Shown in pieces: positions 45,353-53,824 of a stretch of 64,000 nt of DNA (position 1 is its first letter; the number at the start of each line of letters is the position of its first letter). The position numbers were made by a program, and so were the translations under genes. The stretch comes from Paenibacillus aquistagni (lineage in GTDB: Bacteria; Bacillota; Bacilli; Paenibacillales; Paenibacillaceae): assembly GCF_900177815.1 (NCBI RefSeq), contig NZ_FXAZ01000002.1, positions 556,814 through 620,813 on the forward strand. The letters are read 5' to 3'. Below the pieces are notes generated by a model. That model saw only the letters and a list, made by a program, of their open reading frames with translations, was not told where the DNA came from and made no database searches.

Positions 45353-48300
45353 TCACTTGTTCTCCTTTCCTGCACGTATAAACATGCTCACCTTTGTTCC
45401 TCCGCCATCTCTTCGCTCTATCTGAAGGGTAGTGCCGTATAAGCTTCTTAGACGGCGATTAATATTATCGAGGCCAATTCCTTTACGAGACCTGTCAGGC
45501 ATGGCATATGCAGCAGTGCTGTTTAGATGATGAAGATGCTCAAGTGAAATGCCGACACCATCATCTGCCACCATGATTTCTATCCAGTCCTTGGAACGCC
45601 GCGAAGAAATCATGACCGTACCGCCTTCCACCTTCTCCATTAAGCCATGACGAACGGCATTCTCTACAATTGGCTGCAGGAGCAGCGCAGGAATATCGAA
45701 CTCCTTAGCTTCAAGATCATACTTGACCTGAAGCCGTTCGCCAAAGCGTGCTCGCTCTAGCGACAAATACGCTTCAATTAACTGCAATTCATCTGAAAAT
45801 GGAACTTCGGCATCATGATTGTCGAAGTCAAAGCTGCCTCTCAAGAAATCACTTAGATGATACAAAAGCTTCCTTGTTTCCTCAGGGTCCCGCTTGCTCA
45901 TCCACAATATTGTATTGATGGCATTGAACAAAAAGTGCGGCTTGATCTGCGCTCTCAGCATATCACGCTCCGAGTGGACAAGCTTTGCTGCTGTTGCCTT
46001 CAACTCTACCAATGTGCGAACCCTTCCTCTTAGGTCTGTCCAGTCATAAGGCTTGTGAATAAAATCATTCGCCCCAGACTCAAAGCCGAGCTTGTTTAAT
46101 TGAAAGTTGGCGCCTGCTGTAGCCATCAGGACCGGCAGCTCCAAGGAATGATAGGATTGGCGGATCAAGCGGCACAGCTCAAAGCCTGACATCTTCGGCA
46201 TCATCACGTCCATAATGCACAAATTATAAGGATTGCCATGCTTCAGCAGCTCAAGCGCCGCCTCTCCTGAAGTCACCGCATCACAGGTATAGCCATCTAG
46301 CGTCAGCAGGTTCTTGAGCGCCTTCAAGCCGGGGTAACTGTCATCAACAAGCAGTACATGGCCTTGATAGGCTGCAGCTGTGCGAGAGGTTGCAGCTTCT
46401 TCATCGAGGCGCTCTCTTTCCTTGCCAGCCGCAATATCTCTAACCATTAGAGTCTCCATTGTGCTGTTCATGAGAGCTGCCTCTTCTTGGTTAGAGCGAC
46501 TCGCTGCTGGCAAGGTGAAGGTAAAGGTGCTTCCAGCACCAAGCACGGAACGAACCCTCATATCTCCGCCTTGCCTTTCAACCAGCTGCTTGGCTATTGG
46601 CAAACCAATTCCGATTCCTGAGGTGTCTGTATAAGACGAACGCTCCACCTGCTTGTATTCCGTAAAGATGGAATTCCATTGATCTTCTGCAATCCCTACT
46701 CCCGTATCGATCACACTTACCGCCTCGTAGCCTTCCCTATGCTCACACACGATGTGAATCGACCCAGCTTCTGTATGTTTTAGCGCATTGTCCAATAAAT
46801 TGTACAGAATCTGTGAGAGCCGATTCTCATCTCCAACCACAAAGTGCTCATCAGCCCTTACTTCATTCATAATCTGCAGCTCTTGCTTCATATTCAAATG
46901 CCGGAAGATATCGACGATGACAGATACGACAGGGTAAATATCGATCGCCTTTGGATAGAGGCGTATGCGTTCATTCTTCAGCTGTTCAGCATCCAATATA
47001 TCCTTGACTAGATGACTCAGCCGATGAGCAGTGCTGTTGACTAACTTGAGATCGGACTCTTGTGCTGCATTTAATCGGCCCCCTGCCCCCTCAATCATCG
47101 ACTGACTTATATTCATAATGGCATTCAGCGGCGTCTTAAGCTCATGTGACGTTCGAACAAGGAACTGCTCCTGCTCTTTCATTTTGTTCATTAATTGCTG
47201 AGACAGCTGCTTAATCTGTTCATAGGCATTCGAGAAGCGGCTGGAGAAAAATAAGCCTTGCGCCAACACGAACACCAAAATGCCAATCGGCGGTATATTA
47301 TTGTAATAGCCGATCCAGCCTGCTTTGGCCACCATCATGACAATCACCTGCATGGCCGCCAGCACACTGATGAGGATGTAGAATGAACCCTCCATGCCAG
47401 CCTGAACGGCCCGCAAGGAGATGAGGATTATATAAGCGAGGCCAAATAGATTAACAAGCAATAAGGCATACATGAACTGAGTATAGAAGGCCGTCGGTAC
47501 AATGATAAGAAACAGGGCAATGCCTGCCGTATAATAACTTAATGCCCGTACAAGCCAAGCAGAAGCATAAGGCTTCAATTGGGTGTAGATATGAATGAGA
47601 AAGAAATAGCTGACCCCCATGCTGGACAGCATCTGAATCTTCACAAAGACCTCATTGGGAAGATGGGGAAGCCACTCCATGAGCAGCTTCTCGCCATGAC
47701 TGGCAAAATAAACAACACCGAACAGGCAGAATAGTGGAAAATAGATCGGTGAACGGCCATCTCTGCGATGAATATGCTCTCCAAAGAAATATAAGCCCAT
47801 GAACAGCAAGCAGGAAATCAATATGATATCAAAGAAGCCCTGTCTCTTTTCATAATGATGAATCGACTCGGGGGAACCGATATAGATGGCCTCAGAAATT
47901 CCTCGGTTCGCATTAAAATCAAAATTGGATACTTGGAGAAGCAGCTCGACTTCGTCCGATGCAGCCGAAAAATATACCGTGTAGGGCTGGTTATAGGACT
48001 CGGCTTCTTTGAAAGTTGCTCCGACCTTTCCTCTTTGTCCCACAAGCTTCCCATCAACAAACACCTGACTGGCCGTTTTGACATTAACCAAGCGAATCGC
48101 ATAGTTTGAGACTTTTTCAGGCAGCTTCAGCTTAAGCTTATATGTGGCATATTGGACCTTATTATGAAAAAGAGGCCAATTGCTAGTGTTCCATCTGTGA
48201 GGCACATCGACATACGTGCTCCCGATGGATGCATTAGGCTCTGCTCTTTCCGTGTATAGGAATTGATTCGGATAGAACTGCCAACGCCCCTCCAGTGCAA

Positions 48301-48475
48301 TCGGCTCCTTTTTATCAAAGGAACAGCGAGACAAATCAACTCCTCCCTGCTGCCCGATCGCGCAAGGCGGCGGGCAGGAATCCAGAAGAGGCAGGCCATA
48401 CAGCAGCAATAGCAATGCTGCCCATAAGCAGATGGCTAGAAGCGGCCGTCGATATTGTTTTAGTATCGATAACAT
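45353..48475 (-). CDS. Hybrid sensor histidine kinase with two kinase modules and a receiver
   Basis: 1040 residues. After an N-terminal helix there is a 7TMR-DISM-type extracellular domain (beta-rich; about 65-215, WQFYPNQFLY and VFVDGKLVGQRGKVG), then seven membrane helices (about 220-405). Module one is a HisKA/HATPase kinase (His in LVRTSHELKTPLNAIM; N box LLDNALKHT; G1 DTGVGI; G2 SGIGIGLPIAKQL). A receiver follows (LLVDDSYPGLKALK; Asp in LCIMDVMMPKMSG; Lys in DFIHKPYDW). Module two is a LytS-type His_kinase/HATPase (LRAQIKPHFLFNAINT; LLQPIVENAVRHG; DDGVGI; GIGLDNINRRL). The start follows GAAGGATG by 8 bases. It is translationally coupled to a SARP-like response regulator. Two ATPase modules in one protein may give phosphorelay within the chain. 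Confidence 0.92.
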   Translation of the reverse strand: MLSILKQYRRPLLAICLWAALLLLLYGLPLLDSCPPPCAIGQQGGVDLSRCSFDKKEPIALEGRWQFYPNQFLYTERAEPNASIGSTYVDVPHRWNTSNWPLFHNKVQYATYKLKLKLPEKVSNYAIRLVNVKTASQVFVDGKLVGQRGKVGATFKEAESYNQPYTVYFSAASDEVELLLQVSNFDFNANRGISEAIYIGSPESIHHYEKRQGFFDIILISCLLFMGLYFFGEHIHRRDGRSPIYFPLFCLFGVVYFASHGEKLLMEWLPHLPNEVFVKIQMLSSMGVSYFFLIHIYTQLKPYASAWLVRALSYYTAGIALFLIIVPTAFYTQFMYALLLVNLFGLAYIILISLRAVQAGMEGSFYILISVLAAMQVIVMMVAKAGWIGYYNNIPPIGILVFVLAQGLFFSSRFSNAYEQIKQLSQQLMNKMKEQEQFLVRTSHELKTPLNAIMNISQSMIEGAGGRLNAAQESDLKLVNSTAHRLSHLVKDILDAEQLKNERIRLYPKAIDIYPVVSVIVDIFRHLNMKQELQIMNEVRADEHFVVGDENRLSQILYNLLDNALKHTEAGSIHIVCEHREGYEAVSVIDTGVGIAEDQWNSIFTEYKQVERSSYTDTSGIGIGLPIAKQLVERQGGDMRVRSVLGAGSTFTFTLPAASRSNQEEAALMNSTMETLMVRDIAAGKERERLDEEAATSRTAAAYQGHVLLVDDSYPGLKALKNLLTLDGYTCDAVTSGEAALELLKHGNPYNLCIMDVMMPKMSGFELCRLIRQSYHSLELPVLMATAGANFQLNKLGFESGANDFIHKPYDWTDLRGRVRTLVELKATAAKLVHSERDMLRAQIKPHFLFNAINTILWMSKRDPEETRKLLYHLSDFLRGSFDFDNHDAEVPFSDELQLIEAYLSLERARFGERLQVKYDLEAKEFDIPALLLQPIVENAVRHGLMEKVEGGTVMISSRRSKDWIEIMVADDGVGISLEHLHHLNSTAAYAMPDRSRKGIGLDNINRRLRSLYGTTLQIERRDGGGTKVSMFIRAGKENK

Positions 48476-48642
48476 TGCGTTCATCCTTCAGTACATGATA
48501 TGGAGTACAGGAATATATTACCGAACGAATGCCTGCAATCACAAGTGAGGAAATAATGGACATGCAAAGAAGCGATGACAGCATGGTCATGCTCCCTTCC
48601 GGAAACATTACGATGCCATCATCGCTAACAAGGACAACACTC

Positions 48643-49503
48643 TTATAATTTGATCTCCATGCCTTCTCGTGCCAATCGGAAACCACGCTCTATTACAAGC
48701 TTCACAAACGGATCATCAGGATCAAGCACGGGATTCGAATGATTAAAGTGAGTAAAGTAAATGTCGGTCTCGCTCGTGAGACGCTGCAATCGATCCATCG
48801 TCTCTGTCATCACAGGATGTGGAATCTCTTTGTAGTTGCGCCCCATTCGTTCAATCTCTTCTATAGAATGGAAGGTCCCATCTAATAAACAAACATCCGC
48901 TTTCTTCGCCATGTCATAAATATCACGGTCCCAATCATGCCAGCGATCAATATCAGGGATGTACAGCAGCTTGCGCGATGGACCTTCAATCCAGAACCCA
49001 AACGTCTCAGAGAATTCGTTGCGATGCGGAACCTCCACTGGCATGATGCGGACCTGCTCTGGCAGCTCTAGTTCCTGCTCATTCTCCGCTAGCTGCGGCT
49101 TGATATTGCCCAGTTCGACCAACTGCTTCCATGGAGCATGATTCTCAAGCATATGCTTCATCTTGGTGCCGCAGAAGACGGGAGTCCCCTTCGCGCCGAT
49201 CGCTTCTTTGCCCAAGTACATGAGCCCTGGGTAGTGACCGATGTGTGCATGAGTGAGCCAGATGCTATCCATCAGCTTGCCGATCCGCTCATACTTGAGT
49301 TGAACCATCGCCAGCTGTTCTCTGAAGTCAGGCGTGGCATCAATAAGATGCCACTGATTAGCTGTAACAACAGCCAAGGAAGCAGCAAATCGGCGCCGCT
49401 CAGGCTGCTCCATCGCAGCCTTGCAATGATCGCAGAAGCAATTGGGATGAGGAACGCCTGCATCCTGCGCTGTTCCGATGATGCTAACGATAACGTTGTC
49501 CAT
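48643..49503 (-). CDS. PqqB-like metallo-beta-lactamase-fold hydrolase
   Basis: 286 residues, cytosolic. It opens with IGTAQDAGVPHPNCFCDHCK, the C-x-C-x2-C zinc motif typical of PqqB-type proteins, then HLIDATPDFREQL and the metal block THAHIGHYPGL (His-x-His-x2-His pattern), IPDIDRW and DGTFHS near 215, and THFNHSNP near the end. No pqqA, pqqC, pqqD or pqqE gene is in the window, so a pyrroloquinoline quinone pathway is unlikely; Bacillales with no PQQ genes also have such proteins, with unclear substrate. The ATG is 16 bases downstream of the NhaC-type transporter stop codon, so it belongs to the T-box-regulated operon. Confidence 0.87.
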   Translation of the reverse strand: MDNVIVSIIGTAQDAGVPHPNCFCDHCKAAMEQPERRRFAASLAVVTANQWHLIDATPDFREQLAMVQLKYERIGKLMDSIWLTHAHIGHYPGLMYLGKEAIGAKGTPVFCGTKMKHMLENHAPWKQLVELGNIKPQLAENEQELELPEQVRIMPVEVPHRNEFSETFGFWIEGPSRKLLYIPDIDRWHDWDRDIYDMAKKADVCLLDGTFHSIEEIERMGRNYKEIPHPVMTETMDRLQRLTSETDIYFTHFNHSNPVLDPDDPFVKLVIERGFRLAREGMEIKL

Positions 49504-49519
49504 GATGATGTCCTCTCCT

Positions 49520-50926
49520 TTACTCGCTCACTGGCTCATCTGTTTTGCTGTAATCTTTCTTCGCAATCGTCCACCCTGTTAGGCCATACACAATGTTAAT
49601 GAGGGGAACCAAGAAGGCAAAGAAAATGTATGGGATAAATTCAACAGCATCAATGCCAAGCATATTGGAAGCAAATACTGCCGGAACTCCCCATGGCACC
49701 AAGGTGATGCCCACCGTACCCGCCGCTTCGACGCAGCGAGATAAATTTTTAGTATCGAGATTCATGTCTTTGTACGTTTGGACAAAGGTTCTTGTCGGCA
49801 ATATGATAGCCAAGAATTGAGCGCCGCTTGCAAAAGCCACCAGGAATGTTGATGCAATGGTGGTTGCAATCAACGAGCTTGAGCTCTTGATCCGATGAAC
49901 AATCGGACGGACAAGCGCCTCGAAGATCTTCGTTCCTTCCAATAAGCCTCCTAGCGCAGTTGCAATGGTCAACAACCCAATCGTATTCAGCATCGATACA
50001 ATGCCGCCGCGGTTTAAGAGGGAATCAACGGATGGAATCCCCGATTCGATATGAAAGCCATTGGTCATCGTATTCACCATGCCGGTTACCGTCTCCCCTT
50101 GAATCAAGATAGAGAGTACTCCGCCCAGCAAGCCGACGAGCAGCAGGGTCGGCAGTGCCGGCATCCGCTTCATCATAAGCAGAATCGTCAGTACGGGAAG
50201 CAGCAGCAGTAACGGATGGATCAAAAAGGATTGCTCGATCCCAGACAAGATCATATCGATGTTGCCGGTATCCGCCATTTGCGCGGCTGAGCCTTGTCCA
50301 ATGATGAGGTATAGCAATATCGTAATAAGAAAGGCCGGAATCGTATCCCACAGCATATGGCGCACATGGCTGAATAGATCCGTCTCTGCCATAGCCGGCG
50401 CAATATTCGTCGTATCAGAAAGGGGCGATAATTTGTCCCCGAAGAATGCTCCTGAAATGACTGCCCCCGCAATAAGCGCTGGAGAAAAGCCCATCCCTTC
50501 TCCAATGACCATGAAGGCAAGTCCTATCGTTGCGATTGAAGTGAAGGAACTGCCAAGCGTAACGGCAACGATCCCGGTTACAATCGCTACAGTTGGAACG
50601 AAGAAGGCCGGATGAATGAAGGATAAGCCGTAGTAGATCATAGCAGGAATAACCCCGCTTGAGATCCACGTGCCGACGATCATCCCAATTACAAGCAGGA
50701 TAAAGATCGCAGGCAGTGCCTTCGCTACTCCTTTTACCATCATGTCCTGAAGTTCATCCCAGCGATAACCATTCACCACCCCTACGAGAACGGTGACGAT
50801 GATGCCGATGACGAGCGGGATAAACATTCCAGCCTTCCAGGTGAAGATAGAGGCTGCACCCGCGATCATCAGCGCAAGAATAGGCAATAGCGCTAAACCG
50901 ATGGATACTTGTCGTTTCATGTTCAT
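49520..50926 (-). CDS. NhaC-family transporter under T-box control (probable tyrosine transporter)
   Basis: 468 residues and about eleven to twelve membrane helices. NhaC-type blocks are VPTVAIVTGIVAVTLGSSFT, SIATIGLAFMVIGEGMGFSP, VISGAFFGDKLSPLSDTTNI and AEAAGTVGITLVPWGVPAVFA-like sequence near residue 405. The family is named for Na+/H+ antiport, but its members also include MleN (malate/lactate) and carriers placed under amino-acid T-box control in comparative genomics. A T-box leader lies directly upstream, with a Tyr (UAC) codon the best candidate specifier. Taken together, import of tyrosine (or a closely related amino acid) is the best inference. AGGGAG precedes the ATG closely; the next in-frame ATG (50920) is an alternative. 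Confidence 0.88.
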   Translation of the reverse strand: MNMKRQVSIGLALLPILALMIAGAASIFTWKAGMFIPLVIGIIVTVLVGVVNGYRWDELQDMMVKGVAKALPAIFILLVIGMIVGTWISSGVIPAMIYYGLSFIHPAFFVPTVAIVTGIVAVTLGSSFTSIATIGLAFMVIGEGMGFSPALIAGAVISGAFFGDKLSPLSDTTNIAPAMAETDLFSHVRHMLWDTIPAFLITILLYLIIGQGSAAQMADTGNIDMILSGIEQSFLIHPLLLLLPVLTILLMMKRMPALPTLLLVGLLGGVLSILIQGETVTGMVNTMTNGFHIESGIPSVDSLLNRGGIVSMLNTIGLLTIATALGGLLEGTKIFEALVRPIVHRIKSSSSLIATTIASTFLVAFASGAQFLAIILPTRTFVQTYKDMNLDTKNLSRCVEAAGTVGITLVPWGVPAVFASNMLGIDAVEFIPYIFFAFLVPLINIVYGLTGWTIAKKDYSKTDEPVSE

Positions 50927-50999
50927 TTCACTCCCTTACATCTTAGTTGTCTTGTTGCTTGATTTGTTCATAAGTCGACTTTTTGAACCTTGTATAAAA

Positions 51000-51245
51000 T
51001 AAAAAAACTTCCATCCCCAAAAAAGGGACGGAAGTTCCGCGGTACCACCCTGATTAACAGACGAATTCATCTGCTCACTCAATCCTTAACGGCATGTGCC
51101 GGACATTGACATGTCAGCTCCCTAACTGTAATTCGCCAGCTTGCTTGGGCTTAGTTCGCACCATCCACTAAGTCTCTGATTGTCCCGCTGCAGTCGGCTA
51201 CTTTATTAGTTCAACGCTTTTCTGCTATTCTGCTTTTTTGTAATA
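51000..51245 (-). promoter_or_regulatory. T-box riboswitch of the NhaC/PqqB-like operon
   Basis: On the minus strand the T-box core AGGGTGGTACCGCG is at about 51038-51052 and is followed by the terminator AACTTCCGTCCC...GGGGATGGAAGTT with a long T tract. Stem I is visible upstream: AGTA on the 5' side, the AGAGA bulge, the distal loop GGATGGTGCGAAC and, on the 3' side, GGCGAATTACAG. In T-box specifier loops a GAA precedes the codon; here UAC (Tyr) fits best, UUA (Leu) being the alternative. Low charged tRNA should favour readthrough. The antiterminator pairing was not folded by computer. Confidence 0.9.
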
Positions 51246-51251
51246 AATCAC

Positions 51252-51279
51252 ATTATAGACCTATCCCTTCGATTGTCAA
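51252..51279 (-). promoter_or_regulatory. Promoter of the T-box/NhaC operon
   Basis: On the minus strand TTGACA (51279-51274), 16 bases, TATAAT (51257-51252). Both boxes are perfect and lie just before the T-box leader. Confidence 0.85.
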
Positions 51280-51475
51280 CACATATTTTATTTCATTTTA
51301 TTTCCAGTTGATCTAGCTGTAATCGCTTTCTTATTTGAAAAAGCTGAAGCTTGTCGCGATAAAAGCAGCATTCCGTTTTGCGATATTTCGCACTTATTTA
51401 CACGCCTTTTTCATCCGTATCATTCTATAAATGCTTATTTATAGAAATAATGAATGGGTAAATCTGAATTTCCAT

Positions 51476-51528
51476 GCAAAAAAAGGCCTGCTATTAAGCA
51501 CACTCAGGATGCTCATAGCAGGCCATGA
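51476..51528 (-). terminator. Terminator of the GH20 gene
   Basis: GGCCTGCTAT pairs with ATAGCAGGCC; on the minus strand TTTTTTTT follows. Confidence 0.88.
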
Positions 51529-51547
51529 TTTACAGGATAGGATTCAA

Positions 51548-53464
51548 TTAGAACGGATTCATAACATGGAAAAAGACGTTCGGCGAAGCCATGCGCAGGT
51601 AGTAGCTTGACCAGCCGATTCCTTGATGATTCAAGTGATTGCGGGAGCTGAATACGAGTCGCTCCTGCTCCAATTCTTCAATCTGTGCAATCCGCCCTTC
51701 AACCAAATCCAGGATGCGATCGCTGGCAGACTCCAGCCGATGAACGACTCCGCCATAACGAATGTCGATGACCTCCCAGCCGAATGGCTTGAACATGCGC
51801 AGCCACTGCGTGCGATGCGACGCACGGAGCTGCTTTACAGCTGAAGCAATCTCTGGGAGCTTATGGACTGCAATATGACGCATCGTCTCAAGGTCCCTGG
51901 CATCATAGGCTTGCTTCAGCTCAATGCCGATCTCGCTCTTCAGCTTCAAGACATGCGCAAGCTTCTCTGGCACATCGAACATATAATCGAGAGCTGCCTG
52001 CTCATTGCGCTGAGCGGTAATCGCCTGCTCCAAAGCCGCATAATGATCATTCATAGGCAGGCCTTCGATTTGCTTATCGAATAGTCCAAGCAGAACATCC
52101 TGATACAACAAGAACTTGGACGGATTGCTTTGCTTGCGGTTATCCGGTTCTGAGCCCGGGGTCTCATCCAAATCCTTCATCAGCATATACGCGTCATAAG
52201 GGATGCCTGTACAGAACTGAACGCGCTCCTTCAGCCACTCCTTGTCCACTTCTGCGTCCGTGTAAGCATGCTCTGCGTAGAATTGCAGCCCCAACAAGGC
52301 AATGTATGGATTGCTTTCCATCCCATCATCGCCCCACATCGTAGCGTACACGTCGCGAATGCCTTCTCGCTTGCACACCTTGAGGGCATCGTCTGTAGCA
52401 AGCAAGGACAAGCCATAGTTGACGCCAAAGGTATTGAACACCCATACCCCGCCTGCAAAGGCCAGCTTCGTTCCGAGCGGGCGATGATTCGCAATCAGCT
52501 GCTCGTAGTGCTCCTCGCCAATGTGCGCATAATCCCAATACACCATCTCAACATCCTTAGGGATGCGGCTTGCCATTTCCTCCGGAATCTTTGTATCATG
52601 GCTGAAGTGCTCGTTGTCAGAGGATGTTGAGGCGAGCTTCAGGAACATGTCGCTCCACATCATCGGAGTCAATCCCTTCTTGCGCACGATCTCAAGCACC
52701 TTATCCAGATGGTTGACCATCAGCTCAAAGCGTCCGGTATAACCGTTCTTGTCCAAATATTTGCCGCGACCGACTTCTTCCGCTTCATCCATTCCAATAT
52801 GCATCTTGCGGCTGCGAAATGGTGCGCTGGAAGCTTCAATCATGCGCTCAATGAAGGCCATGACGCGCTCATCATTGGCAAGCAATGCACCCTTCGTATC
52901 CTTGTATTCCTTCGCAGCCTCCCACTTCAAGAACTCCTCCAGATGAGCGAGTGTCTGGATGCTAGGGAACGCTTCAATGCCGAATAGATCGGCATAATCA
53001 TCAATCGCACGCAGCTCCTCCTGCGAGTAGCGTCCACGCATATAGCCGAAGTATGGCTCTCCCTCAAGCTCATACGTATCCTCCATATACAGCATTACGG
53101 TGTTCATGCCCATAAGAGCCATCTTCCGCAGCAGCAGCTGGAAGCTGTCAACCGTTAGCACGCCGTTGCGCGACAAGTCGAACATCGGTCCAACATTGTC
53201 AAAGCGCTGGGTCTCCTTCAGCTCGAAATCGCCTTCATGTCCGCGCTGAACAAGGAGGCCTAATGCACGGAAGAACTGATGCTTTTTGCCATAGCGAATA
53301 TAGGCATGATCGCCCTTTCGTCCAACCTCAAGCTCGTCTCCTGGAGACGCCTCCACTTGTACGCAGATTCCATCATCCGCCGCACATTCAAAAGGGATCT
53401 CATGAGCTAATTCACGAATCCCCTGTTCAAACGATTCCATATTTCCTTCAAAGCGCAATTTCAT
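51548..53464 (-). CDS. GH20 beta-N-acetylhexosaminidase
   Basis: 638 residues, no signal peptide, probably cytosolic. After an N-terminal GH20b-like domain comes the barrel: FDLSRNGVLTVDSFQLLLRK, the SIQTLAHLEEFLKW segment, and the catalytic Asp-Glu pair in KMHIGMDEAEEVG, as in retaining substrate-assisted hexosaminidases. YWDYAH and VWVFNTFG are later barrel blocks. The C-terminal about 150 residues form a helical extension. It would remove terminal GlcNAc or GalNAc from oligosaccharides or glycoconjugates that have entered the cell. This complements the secreted chitinase and the fucosidases. It ends in a strong terminator before the T-box of the neighbouring operon. Confidence 0.88.
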   Translation of the reverse strand: MKLRFEGNMESFEQGIRELAHEIPFECAADDGICVQVEASPGDELEVGRKGDHAYIRYGKKHQFFRALGLLVQRGHEGDFELKETQRFDNVGPMFDLSRNGVLTVDSFQLLLRKMALMGMNTVMLYMEDTYELEGEPYFGYMRGRYSQEELRAIDDYADLFGIEAFPSIQTLAHLEEFLKWEAAKEYKDTKGALLANDERVMAFIERMIEASSAPFRSRKMHIGMDEAEEVGRGKYLDKNGYTGRFELMVNHLDKVLEIVRKKGLTPMMWSDMFLKLASTSSDNEHFSHDTKIPEEMASRIPKDVEMVYWDYAHIGEEHYEQLIANHRPLGTKLAFAGGVWVFNTFGVNYGLSLLATDDALKVCKREGIRDVYATMWGDDGMESNPYIALLGLQFYAEHAYTDAEVDKEWLKERVQFCTGIPYDAYMLMKDLDETPGSEPDNRKQSNPSKFLLYQDVLLGLFDKQIEGLPMNDHYAALEQAITAQRNEQAALDYMFDVPEKLAHVLKLKSEIGIELKQAYDARDLETMRHIAVHKLPEIASAVKQLRASHRTQWLRMFKPFGWEVIDIRYGGVVHRLESASDRILDLVEGRIAQIEELEQERLVFSSRNHLNHQGIGWSSYYLRMASPNVFFHVMNPF

Positions 53465-53749
53465 CGTTGAATCCCCCTTGCAGGATTATTATGAGTGTCT
53501 ATGAATCTATTATAGGGGATAGCGGCACATATTGGGAGCCAAAAAGATAAGCGGTTTAAAAATAGATGGCCGCACGCTCCATACACGTACAGCCCTGAGC
53601 TAAGATCTTGGTTGCTGTTTGCGAGAAGAGCAGGTTCTTCTTGATCACTTGCTCAAGTCATAACTCATATAAAGACGACATCATGATGTTTGGCACATCT
53701 CAATGTCTTCCGAACCCCTATGAAGATGATAGATATATTCAGATAGAAA
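53465..53749. other. Non-coding interval upstream of GH20
   Basis: About 285 bases hold the GH20 promoter region. I found no gene, cre match or operator that I would defend. Confidence 0.4.
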
Positions 53750-53783
53750 ATAGGACCCTCTTTATGATCAGAGAGTCCTTAAA
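53750..53783 (-). terminator. Terminator of proS
   Basis: On the minus strand AGGACTCTCT pairs with AGAGGGTCCT, then ATTTTC. Forty bases past the proS stop. Confidence 0.7.
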
Positions 53784-53824
53784 ATAATCTTTAGTCAAAA
53801 CGGTCATTCTCTAGCTTGATCAGC

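Noticed and set aside
48643..49503. A PQQ biosynthesis pathway, from the PqqB-like gene
   Set aside because: No other pqq genes are present and the protein belongs to a T-box operon with a transporter, so the name reflects fold similarity only.
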